Source: UBA3478 sp964217345 (GTDB taxonomy: Bacteria; Bacteroidota; Bacteroidia; Flavobacteriales; Flavobacteriaceae). From it: a DNA stretch of 64,000 bases. Positions within the stretch are counted from its first letter, which is position 1; each line of letters begins with the position of its first letter. Of this stretch, positions 1 to 8,029 are shown in pieces. The position numbers and the translations under genes were made by a program. A model generated the notes under the pieces. It had not been told where the DNA came from. It saw only the letters and a program-made list of their open reading frames with translations, and did no database searches. The stretch is taken from the NCBI GenBank assembly GCA_964217345.1, contig CAXPJI010000010.1, positions 1 through 64,000 of the forward strand, in the 5' to 3' direction.

Positions 1-154
1 ATATGGTGTTCTGAATCTTAGTGACCTGACCGGTTCCATTACAAGTTGAACACGACTTATAAGTAACTCCTTCTGCTTGGACCTTTCGCTTTACTTTAAC
101 CTTTTTCTCGACCCCTTCTGCGATCTCTTCTAAATTCAATTTGAGTTGAATTCG
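1..154 (-). pseudogene. dnaJ: Partial dnaJ fragment (second allele, inverted)
   Basis: Read on the minus strand from 154 to 1, this stretch is one open frame. It encodes the end of DnaJ substrate-binding domain I and the first zinc-finger motif: RIQLKLNLEEI, then a lysine-rich strand, then CSTCNGTG. From EEI onward the peptide is identical to the plus-strand dnaJ that begins near 148, but the DNA differs at five positions. Four of these are synonymous third codon positions and the fifth is a probable synonymous leucine first position. The fragment leaves the window at base 1. Its reading past the repeat centre (RIQLKL) looks like true DnaJ sequence, so this arm extends to about 154. It is either a strain variant joined in by assembly or a real inverted duplicate; the first is more likely. 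Confidence 0.8.
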
Positions 155-283
155 AAGAGATCGCAGAAGGGGTCGAGAAAAAGGTCAAAGTAAAGCGAAA
201 GGTTCAAGCAGAAGGAGTTACTTACAAGTCGTGTTCAACTTGTAATGGAACAGGTCAGGTCACTAAGATTCAGAACACCATAC
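1..283. repeat. Imperfect inverted repeat of dnaJ, arms about 1-139 and 146-283
   Basis: The two arms are near-perfect reverse complements with a centre near 142. There is one single-base offset next to the centre, and mismatches at 186, 204, 225, 252 and 283 against their partners. The short shared string GAATTCGAAGAGATC spans the junction on both copies, so the join looks like a microhomology event. All differences outside the centre keep the protein unchanged. This repeat is not a terminator and does not have the form of transposon ends. Confidence 0.9.
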
Positions 284-876
284 TTGGTCGGATGCAAACT
301 GCAGCTCCTTGTGGTACTTGTCAAGGATCGGGTCAATTGTTAGATCAAAAGCCAGCAGGGGCTGATGCTCAAGGTTTAATAGTGAAAGAAGAAACGGTTT
401 CGATCCAAATTCCTGGTGGGGTTGAAGACGGGATGCAGTTAAAGGTATCCGGTAAGGGTAACGATGCTCCGGGTAACGGAATTGCAGGAGATTTAATTGT
501 TTCGATCAAGGAGGAGTCACATCCTACTTTGAAAAGAGAAGGTGAAAATCTTCATTTTGATCTCAGAATTAGTTTTTCTGATGCTGTTTTAGGCGCCTCT
601 AAAGAGATTGATACCGTGTCTGGAAAGGTGCGAATCAAAATCGATAAGGGTACTCAATCAGGAAAAGTTCTTAGACTAAGAAGTAAAGGAATTAAGAGTT
701 TGAACGGATACGGAAGAGGTGATCTACTCGTACATGTTTTAGTATGGACCCCTCAAAAATTGACTTCTGAACAAGAAGCGCAATTTGAGAAGTGGGCCTC
801 TGACAAGAACTTTATTCCAGATCCGCAAAAGGACGATAAATCGACTTTCGATCGCATCCGAGATATGTTTTCTTGA
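148..876 (+). CDS. dnaJ: Molecular chaperone DnaJ, 5'-truncated
   Basis: This is the C-terminal two thirds of the Hsp40 co-chaperone that delivers unfolded proteins to DnaK. The J domain and the Gly/Phe linker are missing because the reading frame meets the inverted-repeat junction; an in-frame TGA sits at 142. Visible parts are the strand EEIAEGVEKKVKVKRKV, the zinc motifs CSTCNGTG (232-255) and CGTCQGSG (310-333), the domain with IPGGVEDGM and VSGKGN, and the C-terminal dimerisation segment ending FDRIRDMFS. Only two of the usual four CxxCxGxG motifs are present. By spacing they match motifs 2 and 3, so one zinc centre remains. An ATG at 292 opens a shorter frame but is internal to the family. 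Two hairpin terminators follow. Confidence 0.9.
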   Translation, partial: EFEEIAEGVEKKVKVKRKVQAEGVTYKSCSTCNGTGQVTKIQNTILGRMQTAAPCGTCQGSGQLLDQKPAGADAQGLIVKEETVSIQIPGGVEDGMQLKVSGKGNDAPGNGIAGDLIVSIKEESHPTLKREGENLHFDLRISFSDAVLGASKEIDTVSGKVRIKIDKGTQSGKVLRLRSKGIKSLNGYGRGDLLVHVLVWTPQKLTSEQEAQFEKWASDKNFIPDPQKDDKSTFDRIRDMFS

Positions 877-918
877 TGAAAAAGACGAGGTTACGAAATA
901 AGTACTATATTAGCCACT

Positions 919-950
919 AGTATTGGGAAACCAATATTATTTTCTTTTTC
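919..950 (+). terminator. Hairpin with GAAA tetraloop after dnaJ
   Basis: The stem AGTATTGG pairs with CCAATATT around a GAAA loop (927-930), with one G-T pair. It is followed by a T-rich tract to about 950. It lies 42 bases after the dnaJ stop and fits a factor-independent terminator of moderate strength. Confidence 0.6.
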
Positions 951-962
951 ATAGCAATTTTT

Positions 963-1003
963 CCCATCCTTAGAATTCGTTTTAAGGGTGGGTTTTGTTT
1001 TTT
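963..1003 (+). terminator. Strong hairpin with TTCG tetraloop
   Basis: A 13-base-pair stem (963-975 with 980-992, two G-T pairs) closes a TTCG loop at 976-979 and is followed by TTTTGTTTTTT. It is the second of two tandem terminators after dnaJ. It isolates the response-regulator operon, whose -7 box begins only 18 bases later. Confidence 0.85.
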
Positions 1004-1020
1004 ATGCCTTTTCAAAGTCT

Positions 1021-1028
1021 TACCTTTA
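1021..1028 (+). promoter_or_regulatory. -7 box TACCTTTA for the response regulator gene
   Basis: This matches the Bacteroidota -7 consensus TAnnTTTG at 7 of 8 positions. A TTTG at 994-997, inside the terminator T-tract, lies 23 bases upstream and could act as the -33 element. The start codon at 1035 is only six bases downstream, so the transcript would be almost or fully leaderless. Confidence 0.5.
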
Positions 1029-1034
1029 TTCTCA

Positions 1035-2198
1035 ATGGCAAGAATACTAATCATCGAAGACGAAGAAAGTATTAGACGTGTGCTTTCTAAGATCTTGGTT
1101 CAATCTGATCCGAGTCATGAGATTATTGAAGCCAAGGATGGTTTAGAAGGGATCCAAATCATCGATCAAGACGACACGATTGATTTGGTTTTCTGTGATA
1201 TCAAAATGCCAAAAAAAGACGGGACCGAAGTCTTGCAGGCTATTGGTGATCGTACTGATGAATTGCCCGTGATTATGATATCTGGGCATGGTGATCTTGA
1301 AACTGCAGTGGAGTGCATGCGGTTAGGAGCATTTGACTACTTATCTAAGCCACCTGATCTAAATCGTTTATTGACCACTGCAAAAAATGGCCTCGAGCGA
1401 AAGAAAATAAAGGCAGAAAACAAGCGTCTAAAAAAGCGACTCGTAAAATCAGATCAAATGATTGGCGATAGCGCGGCGTTAAATGCTATTCGTTCGATGA
1501 TTGATAAGGTGTCAGATACCTCTGCGCGAGTTTTAATTACAGGACCGAATGGTTCTGGTAAAGAGTTAGTCGCTAAGGCGCTTCATCAGAATAGTTCAAG
1601 ATCAAGTTCTTCCTTTGTTGAGGTGAATTGTGCTGCTATACCGTCTGAACTTATCGAAAGCGAGCTCTTTGGTCATGTCAAAGGTGCTTTTACCTCGGCA
1701 CATAAGGATCGTGCTGGTAAATTTGAAATTGCTCATGGAGGTACGTTGTTTCTAGATGAGATAGGGGATATGTCTTTGTCTGCTCAAGCAAAAGTTCTCA
1801 GAGCTCTTCAAGAGTCTCAAATTGTTAGAGTCGGTGCCGAAAAATCCATAAAGGTTGATGTTCGTGTGGTTGCGGCCACCAATAAAGATCTTCGTCATGA
1901 GATTGAAGAAGGTCGTTTTCGAGAAGATTTATATCATCGACTAAGTGTTATTCTTATCGAAGTGCCTGCATTAGATCATCGAAAAGAGGATATTCCTCAA
2001 CTAATCGACCACTTTTCAGCTCAAATTGCAGAGCAGATGGGTGTCGTGAATAAACCTATTGATAAAGATGCGTTAAAGGCGTTAGTTTCTAGGTCTTATC
2101 CTGGAAATATTCGTGAACTTCGCAACATTGTAGAACGATTAATGATTTTGTCTGAGGATAAAATCACTTTAGAACTTGTTAGATCATTCGCCTTATGA
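1035..2198 (+). CDS. Sigma-54-type response regulator without DNA-binding domain
   Basis: This two-component regulator has a receiver domain at about 1-120 (phospho-acceptor Asp55 in FCDIKMPK, Lys105 in LSKPPD) and an AAA+ sigma-54 activator domain at about 140-370. In the latter, Walker A is GPNGSGKE at 170-177, Walker B is FLDEIGD near 239, and the sigma-54 contact loop reads GAFTSA at 217-222 instead of the classic GAFTGA. At 387 residues it stops just after the AAA+ lid, so the usual Fis-type HTH is absent. Close Bacteroidota relatives that I recall have the same architecture. How it is directed to promoters is unknown; it may act from solution or through a partner. It overlaps the next gene by ATGA. 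Confidence 0.92.
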   Translation: MARILIIEDEESIRRVLSKILVQSDPSHEIIEAKDGLEGIQIIDQDDTIDLVFCDIKMPKKDGTEVLQAIGDRTDELPVIMISGHGDLETAVECMRLGAFDYLSKPPDLNRLLTTAKNGLERKKIKAENKRLKKRLVKSDQMIGDSAALNAIRSMIDKVSDTSARVLITGPNGSGKELVAKALHQNSSRSSSSFVEVNCAAIPSELIESELFGHVKGAFTSAHKDRAGKFEIAHGGTLFLDEIGDMSLSAQAKVLRALQESQIVRVGAEKSIKVDVRVVAATNKDLRHEIEEGRFREDLYHRLSVILIEVPALDHRKEDIPQLIDHFSAQIAEQMGVVNKPIDKDALKALVSRSYPGNIRELRNIVERLMILSEDKITLELVRSFAL

Positions 2199-3595
2199 GA
2201 TTTTATTTTGCTTTTATTCTTTTGGTTTCCTTCCAAATTTCAATGGCTCAGACATCTGAGATAAATCAGAAGGAAGATGCAACAACTATTAAGCAGATTT
2301 TTGATACGGCCCTTACTAGTGGGAAGGCGCATGATTGGTTGCGATTTCTTTCTTTGCAAATAGGCGGTAGATTGTCGGGATCGGTTGAGGCTGAACAAGC
2401 GGTGGAGTATACTCAATCAGAGTTAGAAGCTTTAGGTTTGGATCGTGTCTATCTACAGCCGGTAATGGTGCCGAAGTGGGTTCGTGGGGCTCCTGAATTT
2501 GCTTACATTGAGACGACTCCCGGAGTAACTACTACTGTTCCTATTACAGCCCTTGGCGGATCTATAGCTACATCAAGTATGGGTTTAAAGGCTGGAGTAG
2601 TTGAGGTAAAGTCACTAGATGAATTGGAGCAGTTGGGTCGTGCTAAGATTGAGGGTAAAATCGTCTTTTATAATCGTCCGATGGAGCCAACTCTGATTAA
2701 TACATTTGCTGCCTATGGTGGATGTGTTGATCAGCGCTATTCTGGAGCTGAAGCTGCAGCAAAATTTGGAGCTGTTGGTGTCATTGTTCGCTCAATGAAC
2801 TTACGTTTAGATGACTTTCCTCATACTGGGGCAATGAGTTATGGAGATTTGCCTTTAGATCAGCGCATTCCTGCTGCAGCGATTAGTACTAAGGGGGCTG
2901 ATTTATTGTCTGCAACGCTTTCACTGAACAAACAAACTCAATTCTACTTTAAACAGAATAGTAGAAACTTTCCTGATGTGAAGTCGTATAATGTTATCGG
3001 CGAGATTAAAGGAAGTCTTTATCCTGATGAAATTATGGTTGTCGGTGGACATTTAGATTCTTGGGATTTAGGAGATGGCTCTCATGATGACGGAGCGGGA
3101 GTAGTTCAATCAATGGATGTTTTATCCCTTTTAAAGCAGGTTGGCTATCGTCCGAAACGCACCATTCGTGTAGTTCTATTTATGAATGAAGAGAATGGAT
3201 TAAGAGGAGGAAATGAATACGCTAGAGTAGCATTAGCTGAAGGTGAGAAGCATGTATTTGCCCTAGAAAGTGATAGTGGAGGTTTTACGCCTAGAGGTTT
3301 TTCTTTTGATACTGATAAGGAGACGTTTAAGCAAATCAAATCCTGGTCAACTTACTTTTATCCTTATCTCTCTGATCGATTTGAATTAGGAGGTAGTGGT
3401 GCGGATATTGGCCCGCTTAAACCTCAAGGGTTAATTCTGGCAGGTTTAAAACCTGACTCTCAGCGCTACTTTGATCATCACCACTCAGATAACGATCGTT
3501 TTGAGCACGTTAACAAAAGAGAATTAGAATTAGGGGCTGCTGCAATGACAGCGCTTATCTATCTGATGGATAATTATTTGCCTCAAAAGAATTAA
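2195..3595 (+). CDS. Secreted M28-family zinc aminopeptidase with PA domain
   Basis: An exported di-zinc peptidase. Residues 1-18 form a signal peptide ending SMAQ. A protease-associated domain follows at about 100-260, then the M28 catalytic domain. Metal-ligand and catalytic motifs are visible: GGHLDSWDLGDGSHDDGAG (His and Asp ligands), MNEENGLRGG (general base and ligand Glu pair), ESDSGG (Asp), and the final His in HHSDND. It likely releases N-terminal residues or dipeptides from peptides in the periplasm or outside the cell. The ATGA overlap with the response regulator couples the two translationally, which suggests co-expression but not a proven functional link. The start is set by the overlap and the signal peptide. 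Confidence 0.9.
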   Translation: MRFYFAFILLVSFQISMAQTSEINQKEDATTIKQIFDTALTSGKAHDWLRFLSLQIGGRLSGSVEAEQAVEYTQSELEALGLDRVYLQPVMVPKWVRGAPEFAYIETTPGVTTTVPITALGGSIATSSMGLKAGVVEVKSLDELEQLGRAKIEGKIVFYNRPMEPTLINTFAAYGGCVDQRYSGAEAAAKFGAVGVIVRSMNLRLDDFPHTGAMSYGDLPLDQRIPAAAISTKGADLLSATLSLNKQTQFYFKQNSRNFPDVKSYNVIGEIKGSLYPDEIMVVGGHLDSWDLGDGSHDDGAGVVQSMDVLSLLKQVGYRPKRTIRVVLFMNEENGLRGGNEYARVALAEGEKHVFALESDSGGFTPRGFSFDTDKETFKQIKSWSTYFYPYLSDRFELGGSGADIGPLKPQGLILAGLKPDSQRYFDHHHSDNDRFEHVNKRELELGAAAMTALIYLMDNYLPQKN

Positions 3596-3619
3596 TACAA
3601 CTTACTTAAAATTACAATT

Positions 3620-4552
3620 ATGCAGGAGGGCATTTACGCTCGATTTACTACATCAAAAGGACAAATTCTTGTTCAGCTTACTCATGATAAAACCCCAGGA
3701 ACGGTAGGGAATTTTGTGGCATTAGCCGAAGGTAATCTTGAAAATTCAGCAAAACCACAGGGTACCCCTTATTATGATGGTTTAAAATTTCATAGAGTGA
3801 TCGCTGATTTTATGATTCAAGGCGGATGTCCGTTAGGAACAGGTACTGGTGACCCAGGATATAAATTTGACGATGAGTTCGTTTCTGAGCTAAAGCATGA
3901 TGTCCCAGGTGTACTCTCTATGGCGAATGCTGGCCCAGGAACCAATGGTAGCCAGTTTTTTATTACACACACTGCAACTCCTTGGCTAGATGGAAAACAC
4001 ACGGTTTTCGGTAAGGTAGTTGAAGGGCAAGAAGTAGTAGACGCGATTGCTCAAGGTGATGTTATTGAAACATTAGCCATTGAGCGAGTAGGAGATGCTG
4101 CACAGAATTGGAATGCCGTTGAGGCCTTTCGTGTTTTTGAAAATGCTCGAGCGAAGCGTGAGGAAGAAGCCAAAAAAGCGGCTCAAGAAGCACTCGATAA
4201 ACTCGCTGCTGGTTTTGATCAAACGGATTCTGGACTTCGATACAAGATTATTCAAAAGGGTTCAGGTGCTCAAGCCGAAAAAGGAAAGAGTGTTTCAGTT
4301 CATTATGAAGGAAGCCTTGACAACGGTCAAGTATTTGATTCTTCGTACCGCCGTAAAGATCCGATTACTTTTAATTTAGGAATCGGACAAGTAATACAAG
4401 GATGGGATGAAGGTATCGCGCTCTTAAAAGAGGGAGATAAAGCACGTTTTGTAATTCCGTCTTACCTCGGCTATGGGGAGCGTGGTGCAGGAGGAGTAAT
4501 TCCACCAAATGCTACCCTAGTTTTTGATGTAGAACTGGTAAAAGTCGGATAA
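3620..4552 (+). CDS. Cyclophilin-FKBP fusion peptidyl-prolyl isomerase
   Basis: Two unrelated prolyl isomerase folds lie in one 310-residue chain. Residues 1-165 are a cyclophilin with FHRV (Arg59), FMIQGG (64-69), NGSQFFI and PWLDGKHTVFG (Trp122, His127). Residues about 165-200 are a charged, alanine-rich helical linker. Residues about 207-310 are an FKBP domain with VHYEGSLDNGQVFDSS, IGQVIQGWDEG and YGERGAGGVIPPNATL. There is no signal peptide, so it should act in the cytosol as a folding helper. Such dual-family immunophilins are known from Flavobacterium and from Toxoplasma (opposite order). The stop codon overlaps the next start by one base (TAATG), so it probably forms an operon with the YfiT-type gene. 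Confidence 0.93.
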   Translation: MQEGIYARFTTSKGQILVQLTHDKTPGTVGNFVALAEGNLENSAKPQGTPYYDGLKFHRVIADFMIQGGCPLGTGTGDPGYKFDDEFVSELKHDVPGVLSMANAGPGTNGSQFFITHTATPWLDGKHTVFGKVVEGQEVVDAIAQGDVIETLAIERVGDAAQNWNAVEAFRVFENARAKREEEAKKAAQEALDKLAAGFDQTDSGLRYKIIQKGSGAQAEKGKSVSVHYEGSLDNGQVFDSSYRRKDPITFNLGIGQVIQGWDEGIALLKEGDKARFVIPSYLGYGERGAGGVIPPNATLVFDVELVKVG

Positions 4553-5076
4553 TGATCACCGAGCAGTACCCAATCGGACCCTTTCAATTGCCCGCGGTAA
4601 TAAGTGAAGAGGATATCCTCGTGGCTACTGAACAGTTGGAAAAGTTTCCAAGTAAACTAATCCACTTAGTTGCAAACTGGGATGATCTACAGTTGGATAC
4701 CCCCTACCGTGAAGGATCCTGGACGGCAAGACAACTTATTCATCACATCGCCGATAGTCACGCTCACAGTTTTATTAGATATAAGTGGACCCTATCCGAG
4801 CAAACCCCTCTTATCAAAGCCTATGACCAGAATGGTTGGGCTTCACTCAGTGATGCGAAGATGCCTATCGAGAGTTCATTGAATCTGATTCAAGCAATCC
4901 ACAGCAAGCTTGTTTTTATTATCAGAAACCTTAGTACATCTGATTTAGAAAAGGCTTTCATACATCCAGAAAATAATAAGGAGCGTAATCTCAAAGAGAA
5001 TACGCTCCTATATGCTTGGCACAGTGGCCACCATTACGCTCACTTAGAAAACCTAGCGAAACGCAAGGGTTGGTAA
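4552..5076 (+). CDS. YfiT-type DinB-fold metal-dependent protein (putative bacillithiol transferase)
   Basis: The 174 residues match the YfiT/BstA branch of the DinB four-helix-bundle superfamily. Markers are YPIGPFQLP at the N terminus, QLDTPYREGSWT, HHIADSHAHSFIRYKW (His64-His70) and LYAWHSGHHYAH near the C terminus (His157, His160, His164), which supply the metal triad. Relatives transfer bacillithiol to electrophiles, although the activity of any one member must be tested. The presence of bshC at 33933 in the same window makes a bacillithiol role plausible. It is translated with the upstream isomerase and converges on the M14 peptidase gene with a two-base gap and no clear terminator. Confidence 0.85.
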   Translation: MITEQYPIGPFQLPAVISEEDILVATEQLEKFPSKLIHLVANWDDLQLDTPYREGSWTARQLIHHIADSHAHSFIRYKWTLSEQTPLIKAYDQNGWASLSDAKMPIESSLNLIQAIHSKLVFIIRNLSTSDLEKAFIHPENNKERNLKENTLLYAWHSGHHYAHLENLAKRKGW

Positions 5077-5078
5077 TC

Positions 5079-7616
5079 TTACATTGAGTCACCAAAGAAT
5101 AAAGCATTCATCAGCAAGCGATTGGTCCCGTACCAGAATGCTCTAAAATTGGTGTTATCGGTGAATCCGATCACTTTTCCACGTCCTATCGATTTTATAG
5201 AAAGTGCTGAACTGCCTTTTAATGATTCTAAATTCTCTTCAGAAATATAGCCACTAAGTAAGGGCGATTGTGTATAGGTTAATGGGTTTTCAAAACTATT
5301 TGATCGAGGTTCGATAAAAAGATTAGTATTTCTGAATAGTGCAATTTTATCGGTAGTATAGCCGAAATTGATGGGATGTGATCGATCAATATTCGCTTCG
5401 AAGATTGCTCCACCCGTTACCTGTGCCCCGTAGTAATTCTCTGCTTGATCAAACCTCAGGTTTTTTGCGGCTGCTACATTTGCTTGTCGCGTATTAAAAC
5501 TCAGAAGTTCGTTAGAGTTCAACCAGTTTAAGGCATTTCGATATCCGATAAGTGTTCCGCCTTCACGCACCCATTGCTTCAGTTTTGATGCTGCAGCATC
5601 GTTTAGAGGGTTGGGGCCATAACCAAGGCTCGGAATGATAATATCGGTATAACGATCCAAGTTTACCGAAGAAACTCTCGATGCTTCAAGTTTGGTTACC
5701 TTGATATTGTAACGCTGATCGAATAGGTGCCAGATTTCTCCAGCATCATAGGAACTTATTCCTGTACCTACTAATAGTGCTACAGAAATAGGCTCAACGG
5801 CATCGAAATCATTACTTCCAAAGTCAATCCCTTCTGTTAGACCCGTTGAAGCTGAATGAACTTCGAGTGGATACTTTGATGTAAAATCTGAGAGCATTGC
5901 ATAAATCTCATCTGATCTCTTTTCTTGATTTTGTAACGGAATCATCAAGGTTCCATAATCATAAGATCTACCCGAAAGTTTGAAAGGCGTCATTGCTACC
6001 TTTACTCGAATGCCATTTTGAGTAAGGGCATGAAGCAGTTTTGGTGCATAGTAGTCGTGCCATTCGAAAAGATAGCCGTAATTACTATTTTCTTCGACGC
6101 TACCTGTTGGCATTTCAATCGCAGACACAGAAGTCATATTGACGGATGGTTTTTTCAACACCTTTTCACTAGATACGCCGAATGCGTGTGGAAATGTCCA
6201 GGCTGAAATGTCATAGAATAAACTATCCGTAAAAGTGGTTCTCTCCTCGAAAATAGCGTCAACCAGTCTTGGGTTTCTTTGATTCAGTGGAACAAAATAG
6301 CTTTTGCCTGAACTGAATTCTTTTTTCCCACTGCGATAATCTTCTTCTAATGCCATAACGTTAATACCGTGACGTTTTAACACCTCGGTTAGGTGCCACG
6401 CACTACCCGCATCTTTAGAAGTTCCAAACACATAACCACTAGATTTGTGAGCAGCAGCTTCTTTTCTTAAGGTAGCGTAGTAGTCTTTCTGGTATTCCAT
6501 TAATTTAGATTTCAATCCATTAGCTGCTTCAAGAGTAGAAAGGGCAGTGGTGAATTGATTTCTGATAGTAAAGGGAAAGGTTAAAAGCCCATTTTCACTT
6601 TCTTGACCATGGCCTCGAGAACTTCCTTGCTCGAATAAAATCCCTATGGTTCCATTCAAATCAGGAAAGGTAGAACCCTTTCCGTAGTAATAATCATCGT
6701 AGTTCTCTTCAGAGTAATAGAGTGAACCAATCTTATCGAGTGCCTTAGCATGATAAGATCCGATCATTTTGGTTAGCTCCTGGTTGATTTTTGGAGTGAG
6801 CGGATGCACACGGGTAGGCTCACCGGGTTGAAAGAAGAAAGTTGAATTGGTTCCCATCTCGTGGTGGTCGGTAAGTACATTGGGTAACCATTTATGATAG
6901 GTTGCTATTCTTGCTCTACTTTCAGGTAATTGAACCGGTAGCCAGTCTCTGTTTAGGTCAAACCAATAGTGGTTGGTTCTTCCTCCTGGCCACACCTCAC
7001 GATATTCTCTATCATTCGGGTCGTAGTTTAATTGATGAGCTCTGTGAACATTCGCCCAGTAAGCAAATCGCTGTAATCCATCAGGGTTAAAACTTGGATC
7101 GAAAAGAATGACTGTATTTTCTAGATCTCCTAATACCTCATTCGATGCAGCCAGATGGTAGGCATAGGCAAGTGCGGCGTTGGACCCACTCGGCTCGTTT
7201 CCGTGAATAGAGAAACCTTGGTAGATCACTACCGGCATATCCTCTGTGAGTTCAATCTCTCCGTTAACTAATTTTTTTCGATCGGCTACAATTTGATCAA
7301 TTCGTTCATGATTTCTCGGTGAAGTCACCGTAAGAAGAAGTAGGGGTCTACCTTCGAAGGTTTCGCCTCTATTTTCGAGTGAAATACGATCACTAGCCTT
7401 AGAAAGCACTTGCAAGTATTGAATCAGTTTATCATGTGTGATGTGCCATTCACCTACCTCGTGACCGATAACCGATTGTGGAGTAGGAATGTCTGAATTG
7501 TAGGTGTGGTTTTTAGGTAGATAATAATTCAGATCTACCGTATCTGAACCTACTTGACTAAAGGCGAAAAGGGGTAGGCACAGCACTAGAATACTGTGAA
7601 AAAAATGGTTTTTCAT
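5079..7616 (-). CDS. Secreted M14-family zinc carboxypeptidase, 845 aa
   Basis: The signal peptide covers residues 1-20 (ends FAFSQ). The M14 carboxypeptidase domain spans about 55-370: zinc ligands HGNE (His138, Glu141) and the His pair in TDHHEMG (251-252), substrate-contact NRDW (222-225), and catalytic Glu329 in GILFEQGSSRG. The C-terminal half, about 400-845, is a long extra region. It contains a stretch near 690-740 (YTDIIIPSLGYGP, WVREGGTLIGY) that resembles a glutamine-amidotransferase-like (ThuA-type) fold. It likely trims peptides outside the cytoplasm. A paralogue with the same layout lies at 31433-33859. The PUR-family gene is 17 bases upstream on the same strand. Confidence 0.92.
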   Translation of the reverse strand: MKNHFFHSILVLCLPLFAFSQVGSDTVDLNYYLPKNHTYNSDIPTPQSVIGHEVGEWHITHDKLIQYLQVLSKASDRISLENRGETFEGRPLLLLTVTSPRNHERIDQIVADRKKLVNGEIELTEDMPVVIYQGFSIHGNEPSGSNAALAYAYHLAASNEVLGDLENTVILFDPSFNPDGLQRFAYWANVHRAHQLNYDPNDREYREVWPGGRTNHYWFDLNRDWLPVQLPESRARIATYHKWLPNVLTDHHEMGTNSTFFFQPGEPTRVHPLTPKINQELTKMIGSYHAKALDKIGSLYYSEENYDDYYYGKGSTFPDLNGTIGILFEQGSSRGHGQESENGLLTFPFTIRNQFTTALSTLEAANGLKSKLMEYQKDYYATLRKEAAAHKSSGYVFGTSKDAGSAWHLTEVLKRHGINVMALEEDYRSGKKEFSSGKSYFVPLNQRNPRLVDAIFEERTTFTDSLFYDISAWTFPHAFGVSSEKVLKKPSVNMTSVSAIEMPTGSVEENSNYGYLFEWHDYYAPKLLHALTQNGIRVKVAMTPFKLSGRSYDYGTLMIPLQNQEKRSDEIYAMLSDFTSKYPLEVHSASTGLTEGIDFGSNDFDAVEPISVALLVGTGISSYDAGEIWHLFDQRYNIKVTKLEASRVSSVNLDRYTDIIIPSLGYGPNPLNDAAASKLKQWVREGGTLIGYRNALNWLNSNELLSFNTRQANVAAAKNLRFDQAENYYGAQVTGGAIFEANIDRSHPINFGYTTDKIALFRNTNLFIEPRSNSFENPLTYTQSPLLSGYISEENLESLKGSSALSIKSIGRGKVIGFTDNTNFRAFWYGTNRLLMNALFFGDSM

Positions 7617-7633
7617 TGTCTTGCTATTAGCGG

Positions 7634-8029
7634 TTAAATGTCTTCGAAACTGATATCGGTAAATGAAGAACTATCATTTTCTTCGTTTTCAGCCGAAGCA
7701 TCCTTGGTTTCGTTATCGAAATCAGATTCCTTTTGATAATCTGAACGGTGTCTTTCAGAAATGACTTCTTCTCCTTTTTGGTCGATGATAAAGGACATCA
7801 TTTCATCGAGAGTTTCTTTGAAAGATTCAAAATCTTCTTTGTATAAATAGATCTTGTGTTTCTTGTAATGAAAACTTCCATCAGGATTGGTGAACTTTTT
7901 ACTCTCGGTAAGGGTTAAGTAATAATCACCTGCTTTTGTGGCGCGAACATCAAAGAAATAAGTACGTCTACCTGCTCGCACTACCTTCGAAAAAATCTCT
8001 TCTTGTTCTGTGTTCACCTTATTTTCCAT
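7634..8029 (-). CDS. PUR family nucleic-acid-binding protein (DUF3276)
   Basis: A 131-residue protein with the compact PUR repeat (whirly-like) fold typical of DUF3276. The core segment EEIFSKVVRAGRRTYFFDVR and the following KAGDYYLTLTESKK and HKIYLYKEDF are diagnostic. Relatives in Bacteroides and Borrelia bind single-stranded DNA or RNA and can act as regulators. The last 35 residues are acidic and low in complexity (DFDNETKD, SSSFTDISFEDI), probably a disordered tail. It sits between the ABC exporter and the M14 peptidase, all on the minus strand. The 60 bases upstream (8030-8089) hold no clear promoter and only a weak hairpin. Confidence 0.9.
   Translation of the reverse strand: MENKVNTEQEEIFSKVVRAGRRTYFFDVRATKAGDYYLTLTESKKFTNPDGSFHYKKHKIYLYKEDFESFKETLDEMMSFIIDQKGEEVISERHRSDYQKESDFDNETKDASAENEENDSSSFTDISFEDI

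Noticed and set aside
1..283. Inverted repeat as transposon ends or a giant hairpin
   Set aside because: Both arms are dnaJ coding sequence with silent differences, and there is no transposase or target-site duplication. The repeat is explained by two dnaJ copies.
4095..4379. A 94 aa plus-strand frame inside the cyclophilin-FKBP gene
   Set aside because: It is a frame-shifted reading of a well-supported gene and its sequence is lysine/leucine-rich without a domain.
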